The position numbers and the translations under genes were made by a program. From positions 1 through 64,000 of the forward strand of contig JADJUP010000056.1 in assembly GCA_016716965.1 (NCBI GenBank): DNA of 64,000 nucleotides, read 5' to 3'. Below, piece by piece: positions 8,421 through 17,711 of this stretch. Source of the DNA: Sulfuritalea sp. (GTDB lineage: Bacteria > Pseudomonadota > Gammaproteobacteria > Burkholderiales > Rhodocyclaceae). The notes beneath the pieces are model-generated. The model saw nothing but the letters and a program-made list of their open reading frames with translations. It was not told where the DNA came from and ran no database searches. The stretch's first letter is position 1. Each line of letters begins with the position of its first letter.

Positions 8421-8740
8421 TGCCGCCGATTTCCCAGCGCGAGGCGGCTCGTCGCGACCTGATCGAGCACTTCGTCTACCTGGCGGAGCATGCCGGACTT
8501 GACGTGGCCGAGCGCTTCCTGAGCCAGGCCGAGGCCAGCTTCGCCGACCTGGCACGGCAGCCCATGATGGGCGCGCCCGTGCAGCTCAAGCGTCCTGACC
8601 TGGCGAGCATGCGCAAGTGGCGGGTCAAGGATTTCGATAATCACCTGATCTTCTACCAGCCACGCCCTGATGGCGTCTGCATCGTACGCGTGCTGCACGC
8701 CGCCAGCGACTGGTGGGGCCTGCTAGGGTTAGCGGAGTAG
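8420..8740 (+). CDS. parE: ParE/RelE-superfamily toxin
   Basis: The 106-residue protein starts within the antitoxin stop. It shows the ParE fold pattern: AARRDLIEHFVYLAEHAGLDVAERFLSQAEASFADLARQPMMGAP, then LASMRKWRVKDFDNHLIFYQPRPDGVCIVRVLHAASDW. The hydrophobic/aromatic end and FYQ..DGV..VRVLH strand are family hallmarks. ParE toxins poison DNA gyrase. In a mobile-element setting the pair would favour retention of the element. Confidence 0.87.
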   Translation: MPPISQREAARRDLIEHFVYLAEHAGLDVAERFLSQAEASFADLARQPMMGAPVQLKRPDLASMRKWRVKDFDNHLIFYQPRPDGVCIVRVLHAASDWWGLLGLAE

Positions 8741-8906
8741 TCGTCGCGGGCGACAATCAGTGCGTTGTCGCCTGCAACCTGGTTGCAGGAGCAAGCTGGT
8801 TCATCGCGTCGTTTTTCATCACAGCGCACCGCCTGAACTGCTGTCTTCAAAACGGGGACCACTATAATATTTTCAGCCTCGGAGAACCGGGAACGTGAGC
8901 TAGGAA

Positions 8907-9371
8907 ATGGGAAAGGCAAGCAGAAGAAAGGTTAATGCCGCCCGTCAGGGCGTGTTGGACAGGGCCCGAGGTGTCATTCAAACTGCTGCCGGTGCCAGAG
9001 AGATTCGCGTTCGCAGCGATTTGCCGCAGGAAGAGAAGATTTCTCACGCCCTGAGCGCGCTGTTGGAATCCGAGGTTTCCGATGGATCACCCTTGGAGGA
9101 ATATCGGGCAGCACTGGACTTCATCGTGATGGCCTGGAACATCAGTCTCATGGAAGCCGACAATCGGTACAAAGCGCTTCAGGAGGTTGCCGCGGCCATC
9201 AATTGCTCCGATGAATCGATTCGGCGTGAAGCACTGAGTCATATCGAACGTTTGATTAGCAGGAAACAAGCGCTGTTTCCCGATGACCGCCGCCACGTGG
9301 TGTCCTGGGAAGTGCGTTTCCAGGGAGCCCAGGTTCGCGTTTCCGCCGCGGCTCTCGCTCCATCTCCATAG
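8907..9371 (+). CDS. Hypothetical protein
   Basis: A 154-residue, mostly helical, soluble protein with a basic start (MGKASRRKVNAARQG) and an acidic centre (SHALSALLESEVSDGSPLEEYRAALDFIVMAWNISLM). It has no membrane segment and no motif I recognise. The next gene, a SEC-C protein, lies 21 bases downstream on the same strand, so the two are probably co-transcribed. Confidence 0.5.
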   Translation: MGKASRRKVNAARQGVLDRARGVIQTAAGAREIRVRSDLPQEEKISHALSALLESEVSDGSPLEEYRAALDFIVMAWNISLMEADNRYKALQEVAAAINCSDESIRREALSHIERLISRKQALFPDDRRHVVSWEVRFQGAQVRVSAAALAPSP

Positions 9372-9392
9372 CGGCTTCAATCGAGAGTAAAC

Positions 9393-10358
9393 ATGTCCGT
9401 CAAGAACAGAGCACTTCGTCCTGTAAGCAAGGAATCCCCCACCGTCGCGCGAAAGACCACAACCGCGACCCTCGATCTCAACGAAGGCCTGTTTGAACTT
9501 CCGGGAAACGAGCCCCTATGGATCTGGGCGCACACCTGCCCCGACCGCCGCTGTGATTGCCGTGAGGCGCTGATCCTCGCCACCAACGAAGGTCGTGACG
9601 CGCTGCTCACTCGCGGCCTACCCGTGCGCGAGTCATGGCAAGCCGGAACACGTTACGCCAACGCGGCGGCGCGGCTTGAAGAGTTCACCCCCTTCTTTCT
9701 GGATATCGACGCTGTAAAGGCGACCGACCTGGAAGGGAAGCCATTGAATCCCCTGGTCGCGCATCCGCGGATTGCCGCCGCCATCGACCGGATGGATGGC
9801 GACGTTCTCGATGCCATTGCCCGGTTGTGGTACATCGGCAAGGGTTATCCGGATCAACGGGAAATGGTCTTGGGGGCCAAGTCGGTGACGATTCCTCACT
9901 GGCGCCCGGGAGAATTGGTTGCCTACAGCGACACCTTCAGGTGGGTTCGCAGCGATCTGTATCATTTCGACGGCGAACCCGAGATGCTGTTTGAAGCGAT
10001 CGATGCGTATTGCATTAAGTCGGACTGTCAATGTGGTGACGTCGCCGCCTTGTTCTATCGGCTGGAAGCAGTTGGCGAACCTCAGCCTCTCGGAGCAGTG
10101 GAGGTCAATCTTTCTGGAACCATCCACTTAGAACCCGAACCAGGGCAGGAAGAAACGCTCGCCCGGCTTTGGACGGCCTTCGGCAAGCGTCACCCCGCCT
10201 ATTCGGCGCGCTTCGCCCAGCGTGATGCCGATATGAAGCGCATCGGGGAAAAAACCGAAGAGGTGAAGGCTCGCCCAAAAATAGGTCGCAATGACCCCTG
10301 CCCTTGCGGTTCCGGCAAGAAATACAAGAAGTGCTGTGGCTCGGGTTCCCGTCAATGA
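9393..10358 (+). CDS. SEC-C motif protein
   Basis: The extreme C-terminus carries the SEC-C zinc motif, IGRNDPCPCGSGKKYKKCC (last 25 residues), as at the end of SecA, where it binds zinc and helps protein interaction. The rest (about 290 residues) is not SecA and matches no family I know; it has a CPDRRCDCREAL segment (about 50) and a second CIKSDCQCGD cysteine cluster (about 205), suggesting further metal binding. It follows another hypothetical gene closely and likely shares its transcript. Confidence 0.65.
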   Translation: MSVKNRALRPVSKESPTVARKTTTATLDLNEGLFELPGNEPLWIWAHTCPDRRCDCREALILATNEGRDALLTRGLPVRESWQAGTRYANAAARLEEFTPFFLDIDAVKATDLEGKPLNPLVAHPRIAAAIDRMDGDVLDAIARLWYIGKGYPDQREMVLGAKSVTIPHWRPGELVAYSDTFRWVRSDLYHFDGEPEMLFEAIDAYCIKSDCQCGDVAALFYRLEAVGEPQPLGAVEVNLSGTIHLEPEPGQEETLARLWTAFGKRHPAYSARFAQRDADMKRIGEKTEEVKARPKIGRNDPCPCGSGKKYKKCCGSGSRQ

Positions 10359-10511
10359 ATGCAGGCGCGTGGCCAAGGCGGCTACGAGTTCCAGTCCGTT
10401 TTTCGCCGCCAGGTGGCTTCGAAGGTTTCTGCCGTTGCAAAGGTCAGAAGTCCTTCGAGCACTTTGAATTGCGGAGTGCCGCTACACCCTCGAATGCCTT
10501 GACGACCCAAC

Positions 10512-11780
10512 ATGAAACCATCAACGATTCTCTCCGATAGGGAACGTGCCGTATTGACGGAGATGGCCGCTGCGCCTCAGCTTCCCGGTACGATTGTGCG
10601 CGATTTCGAAATGCTTCTGGATTTTATTGGCACGGAAGGTGTGCCGGTGTCGCCGAAATCCTCGGAGTTCGCTATTGCCAAATTACCGGAGATCAATGCC
10701 CGCCTCATCGAACCAGCCAATGTCGGGCTTTCTCGTGGTCGGCAGGTGTCGTTTCCTCATGTTGATGCTCTGCATTGGCTCCTGCGCTACTCCCAAATGG
10801 GCAGGATTGCCCGCGATAAAGCCACACCCCGGATGGTTGTCGATGCGCCCATGCGCCAACGCTGGCAGGGACTTAACCCGACAGAGCGCAATTTCGCCCT
10901 ACTCGAAGCATGGTGGAACTTTGCGGACGAAGACCGTGAGTCGCCAGGCTTTGGTTCGGGCATGCGGGCGGACTATCGTGCTCGCCTGTTGGAGCGTCTG
11001 CGTCCCAAACGCAATTCGGAAAAATATGCCACGGAAGACTACGAGGTTTATCTGCGCCTGATTGGTACCAAGCAGATTGCCTTGCTGCAGATGTTCGGCA
11101 TGATAGAAATCGACCAAGAAAAGTTGATTCACGGCGCGGGCTGGAAGATCGAGCGGATGTTCGCCACCTCCTGGGAGTCGCCGCGTGCGCGAGCTACAGG
11201 CGTGCTTTTGGTGAAACCGCCGAGGACTTTCTTAAGGAACTCATTGCCGGGCAGGGCCAGAGCGTTGTCAGCAACGAGGAAGAGTACTACCCTCCCTTTT
11301 ATCGATGGGCGGCTGAAATCAATCCGCTTTTTCCTGCATGGAAGACCGGCATCAACGAACATGACGAAGTGATGCCCCAGCGCGGGACGATCACCTTCAA
11401 AGTGTCCCTGAATAAGGATCTGTGGCGCCGCATTGTCATGCCGTCCGACTACACCTTTTGCCGATCTGGCGATGACGATTCTCAAGGCGTTCAAGTTTGA
11501 CGACGATCATCTTTACCAATTTTTCTACAAGGATGAGTACGGCATTAAACGAGCCCTCGACGACCATCGGTGCGATGAGCCCATGGAGGAATTTGCTGAT
11601 GTCGTCAAACTGGGTCTGGCCAGACTCGGGCCGAAGCAAAAGATAGACTTTCGCTACGACTTTGGCGACGACTGGCGTTTTGAAGTTCTGGTCGAAGGAA
11701 TCGACGAATTGAGCGAGCTTCGCAAACCCAAGATCCTTGAAAAAGCGGGCAAGGCACCGAAACAGTATGACTGGCATTGA
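10512..11780 (+). pseudogene. pRiA4b ORF-3-like protein, two frameshifts
   Basis: Frame 1 runs from MKPSTILSDRERAVL to about 11185 and includes a helical region of about 220 residues. The sense then continues in another frame (RRAFGETAEDFLKELI ... RGTITFKVSLNKDLWRRIVMP) and returns near 11455 to the first frame (LAMTILKAFKFDDDHLYQFFY ... RYDFGDDWRFEVLVE). VSLxxxxWRRIxxP...L..AI..AFxFDDDHLYxF...YDFGDDW is the pRiA4b ORF-3 (IS1096 TnpR-like) domain. The two compensating shifts fit single-base indels, either true decay or sequencing errors. Confidence 0.65.
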
Positions 11781-11818
11781 CCCCGGCGCAGATTCGGCCG
11801 CTTCTTGCAATCAGTCGA

Positions 11819-11960
11819 TCAGTTGCGCCGACCGACGCGCTCACGCAAGCCCTTGCCGGCCTTGAAGTGCGGCACGCGCTTCGCCCGTAACACTACCTGC
11901 TCCCCGATTTGGGATTGCGACCGATGCGTGGCGGTCGGTAGATGAGCGCCCACCGCGGAC
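11819..11960 (-). pseudogene. C-terminal remnant of an IHF/HU-family DNA-bending protein
   Basis: On the minus strand the segment RPPRIGRNPKSG is followed, after a frame change near 11905, by GEQVVLRAKRVPHFKAGKGLRERV and a stop. YRPPRxGRNPKTGExVxxxAKxxPxFKxGKxLxxRV is the C-terminal half of IHF subunits. No N-terminal half can be found upstream, so this is a truncated fragment. Confidence 0.65.
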
Positions 11961-12240
11961 ATTGGCATATCCGTCGACACTGCCGTCGACGGGAAGCAGC
12001 CGCGGACAGCATTTCGCTGGAAAAAGGAGTCTGATGGTTCTGGAAGCGGGCGTGACCGAAGGCCGCAAGAACTTCGTCAAACTCTGCATAGAAGGCGTCC
12101 GGCCCAACATACTGCAAACACCCACCATCGCTGGGGCCAGCACTAAGCTTACGGTTTGGCGTCTGAAGCTGTTCTCGCGCGAAACGGTACAAGAACGGTA
12201 ACACCAATCTGTCCTCGCTGTAGTTTCAAACCCAGATGCA
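11961..12240. other. Intergenic stretch with no recognised gene
   Basis: The 280 bases upstream of the IHF remnant show open frames on the minus strand but no family similarity. It is probably decayed DNA or the lost N-terminal part of the IHF-like gene. Confidence 0.3.
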
Positions 12241-12750
12241 CTACCCCCGCGTGTGGGCGTGGCGCCGCTCAAGTGCCTGGCCCGCCGCGTTGTGAACATC
12301 GCGTGCAAGCTGCTTCGCTACGGGGTGATGCAGGTACGGACCGTTCTTGACCCTTGCCAGGAGTTCAGACCTGGCCGCAACAGCAAGACGGTAGGCGTCT
12401 TTGTCTCCGAACTTGAGTACCGAAAACGACTTGGTCACGCTCGTGCCGTCGTGAAACCGTATCTTTGCCTGCCAGAAGCCAAGACGCTGGCGGGGTGTCT
12501 TGTGGAAATGCACTCCCGGCACGCCACTGACGTTGTTTGACCGCTGGTGCTTGTGGAACTCAACCAGCGTGAGGGCTTGAAGTTCAGCCAGTTGTGCGTC
12601 GCGCCATGCGATGGCCTGAGCCTTGGCCTCCTTCGAGCCACCACAAGCCCTGTCGTAAAAGGTCTTGGCATACATTACTCCGCGCCGACTGAAGCGCACT
12701 CGCCAACACCACGCTTTGATGGCGGCTCGATGACGACGGATGGCGTACAT
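12241..12750 (-). CDS. AP2-like DNA-binding domain protein
   Basis: The 169-residue protein contains two AP2-type blocks: WCWRVRFSRRGVMYAKTFYDRACGGSKEAKAQAIAWRD (about residues 14-52) and SGVPGVHFHKTPRQRLGFWQAKI then KSFSVLKFGDKDAYRLAVAAR (about 73-127). The W.A.I...GK...F....G...A...A...R layout is that of bacterial and phage AP2 proteins and of integrase arm-binding domains. It likely binds DNA; its targets are unknown. It is the downstream member of a minus-strand run with the KTSC and thermonuclease genes. Confidence 0.6.
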   Translation of the reverse strand: MYAIRRHRAAIKAWCWRVRFSRRGVMYAKTFYDRACGGSKEAKAQAIAWRDAQLAELQALTLVEFHKHQRSNNVSGVPGVHFHKTPRQRLGFWQAKIRFHDGTSVTKSFSVLKFGDKDAYRLAVAARSELLARVKNGPYLHHPVAKQLARDVHNAAGQALERRHAHTRG

Positions 12751-12800
12751 GTATCAGTTCTCGCACTTCGGGTGACGCCACTTCCACGGCGGCACACCTT

Positions 12801-13139
12801 TCACGTATACGTCGGGACACGGTTCGTTCGGCAGTCGAATCGGCCTTTGATGTTTGAGTTGTAGAAGCGGCCCATCGACTCTGCACCTCTCAGTGCGGAG
12901 ACAGTGCCAGCGTCAATCTCGCAGTAATGATAGTAAGTGCCTTGCAGCCCAATGACCATGTACTGTTCTTTCCGGTCATAGCAAACGCGGGTAACGAGAC
13001 TGCTTCGGTTGATTGACTCACACTGAAACGGCGCGAGATCGAGAACACCGCGATACTTTACGTTTACGGTTTCCGCTTGAGCGGCCCCAGTTATGCCGAC
13101 TGTCAGCGCGATTGCTATTCCTGGAATGTGGGCTCGCAT
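12801..13139 (-). CDS. Secreted KTSC-domain protein
   Basis: A signal peptide (IAIALTVGITGAAQA, cleavage near residue 22) precedes a KTSC domain: VNVKYRGVLDLAPFQCESINRSSLVTRVCYD, then YMVIGLQGTYYHYCEIDAGT and GRFYNSNIKGRFDCR. The conserved YRG, SS, VCYD, YHYC and FDCR positions are all present, and the cysteines could pair in the periplasm. The domain's role is unknown; it is often fused to or near nucleases in mobile DNA. Here it lies 11 bases after a thermonuclease gene, probably one transcript. Confidence 0.75.
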   Translation of the reverse strand: MRAHIPGIAIALTVGITGAAQAETVNVKYRGVLDLAPFQCESINRSSLVTRVCYDRKEQYMVIGLQGTYYHYCEIDAGTVSALRGAESMGRFYNSNIKGRFDCRTNRVPTYT

Positions 13140-13150
13140 AGATTCTCTCG

Positions 13151-13681
13151 CTAATCGCTATCGTTAGTTTTGTCGCGGTGACGCCACTCCCACGGTGGCA
13201 CAGGCTTGGGATCAGACCACAGTCCGACCCTCTTACCCCTCGCCTCAATCTCAGCGAATGAATACTGCCCTCGTTCTTCTTCCGGCTGCTCCTTTTCGTA
13301 TTTCTTGTAGTGCCACGCCAGCCCCATTGTAAGCAGCGCCATGCCTGCGTCTAAGGTCTTGGGGCAGTCGGATGACTGGCACTCGGCAGAAGCCACCCAG
13401 ACGCGGCCGATGCTGCGCCCGTACTTGTCTTTCTTCTTGGCGTCGACTCGTACATCCTTCCCGAAGACCATATCGGCCATGCGTTGCTTGGCCACATTGC
13501 CGAAAGCCTGGGCCTTCTCTGGGGCGTCGATCCCAGCGAGGCGAATCTTTATCTGCTCCTTGTCGCGCAGCACCGTGATGGTGTCGCCATCACTGACGCC
13601 GACGACCCGACCTGCAATGGTGTCAGCTAGTATTTGTCCTGCCTGAAGCACCAGGCCCAACAAAATGAGATAGCGAACCAT
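13151..13681 (-). CDS. Secreted thermonuclease (staphylococcal nuclease family)
   Basis: The domain starts IAGRVVGVSDGDTITVLRDKEQIKIRLAGIDAPEKAQAFGNVAKQ and holds the active-site Arg/Asp/Glu residues (RLAGIDAPEK; DKYGRSIGRVWV). A signal peptide (MVRYLILLGLVLQAGQILA) is complete if the ATG at 13681 is used; an upstream TTG at 13714 would extend it by 11 residues. With the ATG, the start codon overlaps the ATG of the divergent gene on the plus strand. It degrades extracellular or periplasmic nucleic acid. It probably shares a transcript with the KTSC gene. Confidence 0.82.
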   Translation of the reverse strand: MVRYLILLGLVLQAGQILADTIAGRVVGVSDGDTITVLRDKEQIKIRLAGIDAPEKAQAFGNVAKQRMADMVFGKDVRVDAKKKDKYGRSIGRVWVASAECQSSDCPKTLDAGMALLTMGLAWHYKKYEKEQPEEERGQYSFAEIEARGKRVGLWSDPKPVPPWEWRHRDKTNDSD

Positions 13682-13979
13682 GGACAAGCGCAACCCAACC
13701 TTTCTGGAATTCAAAGCCTACTGGCAACTGTCAGAAGAACTGATCGCCGATGCTACCAAGGAAGACCTCGCCGAGACCGCGCGCATTCTGGCGATGCAGG
13801 CTGCACACTATGCCCGGAAATTCGGCGAGTTGCCGATTCCGGATATGACGCACCTTCTGGCGGACACGGCTGACGAAGGGAGTGTCGCCTTGCTACGCGA
13901 CGGGACGGTCGCCTTGTTGGGAATACTCGGGACGGTGAAGGGCGTCGGTGGAGTGGATATAGACGAGCCCATGCATTAG
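13680..13979 (+). CDS. Small hypothetical protein of mobile elements
   Basis: The 99-residue protein (MDKRNPTFLEFKAYWQLSEELIADATKEDLAETARILAMQAAHYARKFGE...) is helical, soluble and acidic. I have no function for it; similar small proteins occur in integrative elements. The start codon shares bases with the start of the divergent thermonuclease gene (CATG), so transcription and translation signals of the two genes must overlap into each other. Confidence 0.5.
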   Translation: MDKRNPTFLEFKAYWQLSEELIADATKEDLAETARILAMQAAHYARKFGELPIPDMTHLLADTADEGSVALLRDGTVALLGILGTVKGVGGVDIDEPMH

Positions 13980-14197
13980 CTTGGTTGCTCCGAAACTGCC
14001 GGTCCGGTGACCTACCACGGCAATCAGCCACGATGGAAAGCTTTCCACAATGGCGGTCAGCCAAAATTGAATCCTTCAACCGGGCTCCGAATCGCTGCTC
14101 GAAAGGGTGGAGGCGTTAAAGAAGAACAGGGCCGGCGGTGGCTGCGCCTTCATGCAATGACCGCTGCAGCCATGGCGCCTGCCCCGAGATTGATAGT
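13980..14197. other. Intergenic region upstream of the MerR regulator
   Basis: No gene seen. The right end carries the promoter of the MerR/VIT operon described separately. Confidence 0.4.
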
Positions 14198-14251
14198 GAC
14201 ACTTGACAGATACAGCATGAGTGTCTATAAAGCGTGTCATGAACGACACGC
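14198..14251 (+). promoter_or_regulatory. Sigma-70 promoter with two GTGTC/GACAC dyads (MerR autoregulation)
   Basis: TTGACA (14203-14208), a 17-base spacer and TATAAA (14226-14231) form a near-consensus promoter. GACACT (14198-14203) and AGTGTC (14220-14225) form an inverted repeat spanning the -35 and spacer. A second inverted repeat, GCGTGTC-N6-GACACGC (14232-14251), covers the ATG of the MerR gene. Shared half-sites suggest two operators for the encoded regulator. Confidence 0.7.
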
Positions 14252-14676
14252 CCACCCCCAGCTACGCCATCGACGAGCTCGCCGCCCTGGCCGAGCTGCC
14301 GCGCCGCACCGTGCGTTATTACATCCAGCAGGGACTGGTGGATCGCCCCATCGGCGAGAAGCGCGCCGCGTACTACACCGCTTCGCATCTCGAGCAACTC
14401 CTGACCATCCGCAAGTGGCAGCACGCCGGTCTTTCGCTGGAACGCATCCGCGAGATTCTCGCTGGCCCCGATGCCGGGATGTTGCCGCCGGTAAGGCCAC
14501 GCGGCGCCGGCACCGTGGAGGTCTGGAGCCACCTGGTGATCGCGGACGGCCTTGAACTGACACTGGAACCCTCCCGAGCGGGGATGAGCCCGGAAGACGT
14601 GCGGGCCTTCTTTCGTGGAGTAACCGCGCTGTATGAGCAGATCAAACAACAAGGAAACGACCATGCCAAAGAATGA
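14239..14676 (+). CDS. MerR-family transcriptional regulator
   Basis: The ATG inside the second dyad is chosen over GTG at 14221 because the latter lies between the -35 and -10 boxes. The winged helix reads YAIDELAALAELPRRTVRYYIQQGLVDRPIGEKRAAYY (about residues 9-46), then LEQLLTIRKWQHAGLSLERIREIL, the MerR signature. The C-terminal part lacks the metal-binding cysteines of MerR/CueR, so the signal is unknown. Its last 14 bases overlap the VIT/vWA gene, so it is dedicated to that gene. Confidence 0.85.
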   Translation: MNDTPTPSYAIDELAALAELPRRTVRYYIQQGLVDRPIGEKRAAYYTASHLEQLLTIRKWQHAGLSLERIREILAGPDAGMLPPVRPRGAGTVEVWSHLVIADGLELTLEPSRAGMSPEDVRAFFRGVTALYEQIKQQGNDHAKE

Positions 14677-16994
14677 AGAAAATCGTGCCATCCTGACGGA
14701 CACCCGGGGACGCGAAGTCGCACTCAAAGGCGTGATTGTTCGCGCACGTCTTCACGGGCTGATGGCCGAGGTCGAGGTCGAGCAGTCCTACTGCAATCCC
14801 CGTGACACCAACATCGAAGCGGTTTACAGCTTCCCGCTGCCCCTGGGGGCCGTGCTGCTCGGCCTGGAGGTCGAGATCGCCGGCAGGAAACTGCGCGGCG
14901 CCGTGGTCGAGAAGAAGCAGGCCGAGCGCGACTACGAGGATGCGATCACCGACGGCAACAGCGCCGTGATGCTGGAGGAAGCCGGTCCGGGCCTCTATAC
15001 CGCGAGTCTGGGCAACCTGATGGCCGGCGAATCGGCGGTCATCCGTTATCGCTACGGCCTGCTGCTGTCATGGCAGGGGCCGCGACTGCGCTTCCTGCTG
15101 CCGACCACCATCGCGCCCCGCTATGGCGATGCCGGCGCGGCCGGCCTGCGACCGCACCAGGTGCCCGTGGCCTCCCTGGAGGTCGACTACCCGCTCGATC
15201 TCTCGGTGACGGTGGAAGGCGAGCTTGCCGCTGCCACGATTGCCAGCCCCAGCCACGGCATCACCGTGGCACGCTCGGAAAAGGGGATGACCGTGTGCCT
15301 GTCTGGCAAGCCGATGCTCGACCGCGACTTCGTGCTGACCCTGGAATCGGAAACGATCCAGTCTTCCTGTGTTCTGACCCAGGATCATGAAGGACATGTC
15401 GCCCTCGCCTCTCTGCGGATTCCGCCGCTGGCCGCCGACGAGCGGAAGCCGCTGGCGCTCAAGGTGGTGATCGACTGCTCCGGTTCCATGGGCGGTACCA
15501 GCATCGTCCAGGCGCGCAAGGCGGCCCTGGAAATCCTCAACCTGCTGCGCCCGGAGGACGCCTTCGGCGTCACCCTGTTCGGTACAACTTACCAGCACCT
15601 GTTCCCCACCCTGGTGCCGGCCACTGCCCGGTACATCACCGAGGCATGGAATCGCCTCGACAAGCTGGACGCCGCCATGGGCGGTACCGAGATGGAAAAG
15701 GCGCTTGATGCCGTGTTCGCCTTGGGAGGGTCGGACGCTCAACAGACTGTGCTGCTGATTACCGATGGCGAGATTCATGAGCACGAGCGCCTGGTCCAGC
15801 GTGCCGCGAAGTCGGGCCACCGCGTCTTTACGGTCGGGGTCGGCACGTCGGTGGCCGAGACCTTTCTGAAGTCCTTGTCTCGCGCCACGCAGGGGGCTTG
15901 CGAACTGGTGGCTCCGCAGGAAGGCATGGCCGAGCGCGTTCTGGTGCAGTTCCACCGGATGCGCCAGCCGAAGCTGGGTGAGCTGCATATCGAATGGCCA
16001 CAAGACCCGGAATGGCAGACGGCGTTGCCGAAAACAGTGTTTGCGGGCGATACGGTGCACGTGTTCGCGGGCTTCGCAAAGCCGGTCGAAGGCAGCGTGA
16101 CGCTAAAGGTGGCGGGTGGCGCCGACGTTGCAGCGGCCATGGCACTGGCCAGCGAGGCGGAGCTTCCACGCCTTGCGGCGGCGCGTCGGATGGACAGCGC
16201 GACGGATGCGGAGAGCCTGCGCCTCGCGCTCGACTACCAGTTGCTTTCGCGCTGGACAAATTTCCTGGTCATCGCGGAACGGGCCGACAAGGCCGAAGAC
16301 CTGCCGGAACTTCATCAGGTGCCACAGATGCTGGCCGCCGGGTGGGGCGGAACGGCCATGCTCGACGTTTGTTACAGTTCGTCAGGTCCACATCTGCCTG
16401 GATACAGTAGGACTCGGCCAGTACAATATCTCGGCCTTCCTGCGAACCGGCACCGCGAAAACTGCATCGGCATCGTCGAGTCAAGCCTTGACTTTGACCT
16501 TGCGACGGCTAGGATTTCACGTTGCCGGACGGCAATGCGAGGGACGCCAGAATTTCGCAAGAGCCCCACGAGAATTGCGCTCGGAAAACTGCCGCCAACT
16601 GGACGCCGGCGCGACCCAGCAACCGCAGGGCACTCCCTTGGCCTTCATCATGGCCATGGAGCGGGATATGTCCGCGAGAACACCGACGTTGCCGCGCACG
16701 ATTTCGGAGCTGGAACATTGGGGCCTCGATTCCTCAGTAGCAGACCGGCTGCGCCAACGGGTGAGCGCGGGTCTCGGCGAACCCGAGGTGGTGGCGGCCT
16801 TCATTCATGCCCTCACGGAATCGGGGATCGGCGACTCGTTGGATCGCGCCTTCAAGCGGGCGATTCTGAAGGGGTGGAAGGATGTGGCGCCCGGCCAGCA
16901 GCTTGATCGCGAAATGAAGGCTGCGCTGAAAGACATCACCGCAGAGAGGTGGAACTGGCTTCCGATCAATCACGACATTCCCGTTCTGCCATGA
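14663..16994 (+). pseudogene. VIT and von Willebrand A domain protein with one frameshift
   Basis: AAGGAAA precedes the ATG, which overlaps the MerR gene. Residues about 10-135 form a VIT domain (VIVRARLHGLMAEVEVEQSYCNP ... EAVYSFPLPLGAVLLGLEVEIAGRKLRG). Residues about 260-440 form a vWA domain with an intact metal-ion site (VVIDCSGSMGG, then FGTTY, GGTEM and LLITDGE). Near 16370 the reading switches frame: the downstream frame carries LGQYNISAFLR and a conserved-looking tail ELEHWGLDSSVADRL ... NWLPINHDIPVLP to 16994. One indel separates the halves. If it is a sequencing error the product is about 775 residues. No signal peptide, so probably cytoplasmic; function unknown. Confidence 0.75.
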
Positions 16995-17711
16995 GTTCGG
17001 GCGCGGAGCACCCATTGGAGATGTCCTGAGTCCTGCTGGGAAGCCCTGGTTGAAGGCCATTTCGGCCGCCAAAATCCCCTTCCCCCAGGGGATACGTCTG
17101 CTTTTCTAACTCGTCACGTCGGCTCAGGGCACGAAGCTGAAATTGAACTCTTCAAGCTCGCTGCCGCGAAGCAAAGCAGAAATTGAAATTCCGACGCCAG
17201 GAAGCTGCCGGTGGCCACTGAGTAAAATCGGCCATATCCGGCCACTCGATGTGGCCTTCCAATTTGAATCGTCGATGTGTCCTCTGGCCCACCTGAACGG
17301 CCGGTTTTCGGCAAGCAAAAGGTTATCGACACTGCCTTGCCCCGGCCAACTGCCGACCTTCGCCTTTCCTCCTGAGCGGTCATTTAGGCGACCGGTTCAC
17401 TCTGAAACCTGCCTGATGATCTACTTCGGCAACTCGGCCACAGTCGACCTTGGAGGCTAGGCCAAACTCGGGCAGCAATATGCTGGCTACCTGCTGCTCA
17501 ACCAGTGATGGCGGTCAATGGCCGCTCACCGCTTCAGGCCACAGCCGAACCGACCCGACGCGGTCCCACGTCGTATGGAAAGAGGAGCGTGAAGGTGACC
17601 GGCGCTGCGCGAGCGCGCGACACGGTATAGCTGGCCAGATTACAAACAAATTGATGCTGACCAGTTCTCCACCGCGGGGAAGCATGGCCTTTCTTGACGC
17701 GGCAATCAGAA
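16995..17711. other. 717-base region without a recognisable gene
   Basis: Short open frames exist on both strands, but none has a ribosome site or family similarity. The stretch is relatively AT-richer than the neighbours and separates the mobile-like region from the chromosomal respiratory cluster. It may be a decayed insertion or a boundary. Confidence 0.4.

Noticed and set aside
1..17000. ICE attachment sites or tRNA insertion point
   Set aside because: No tRNA and no long direct repeat found by eye; boundaries remain undefined.
17143..17460. ORF in the 700-base gap
   Set aside because: No ribosome site, no motif, composition unlike neighbours.
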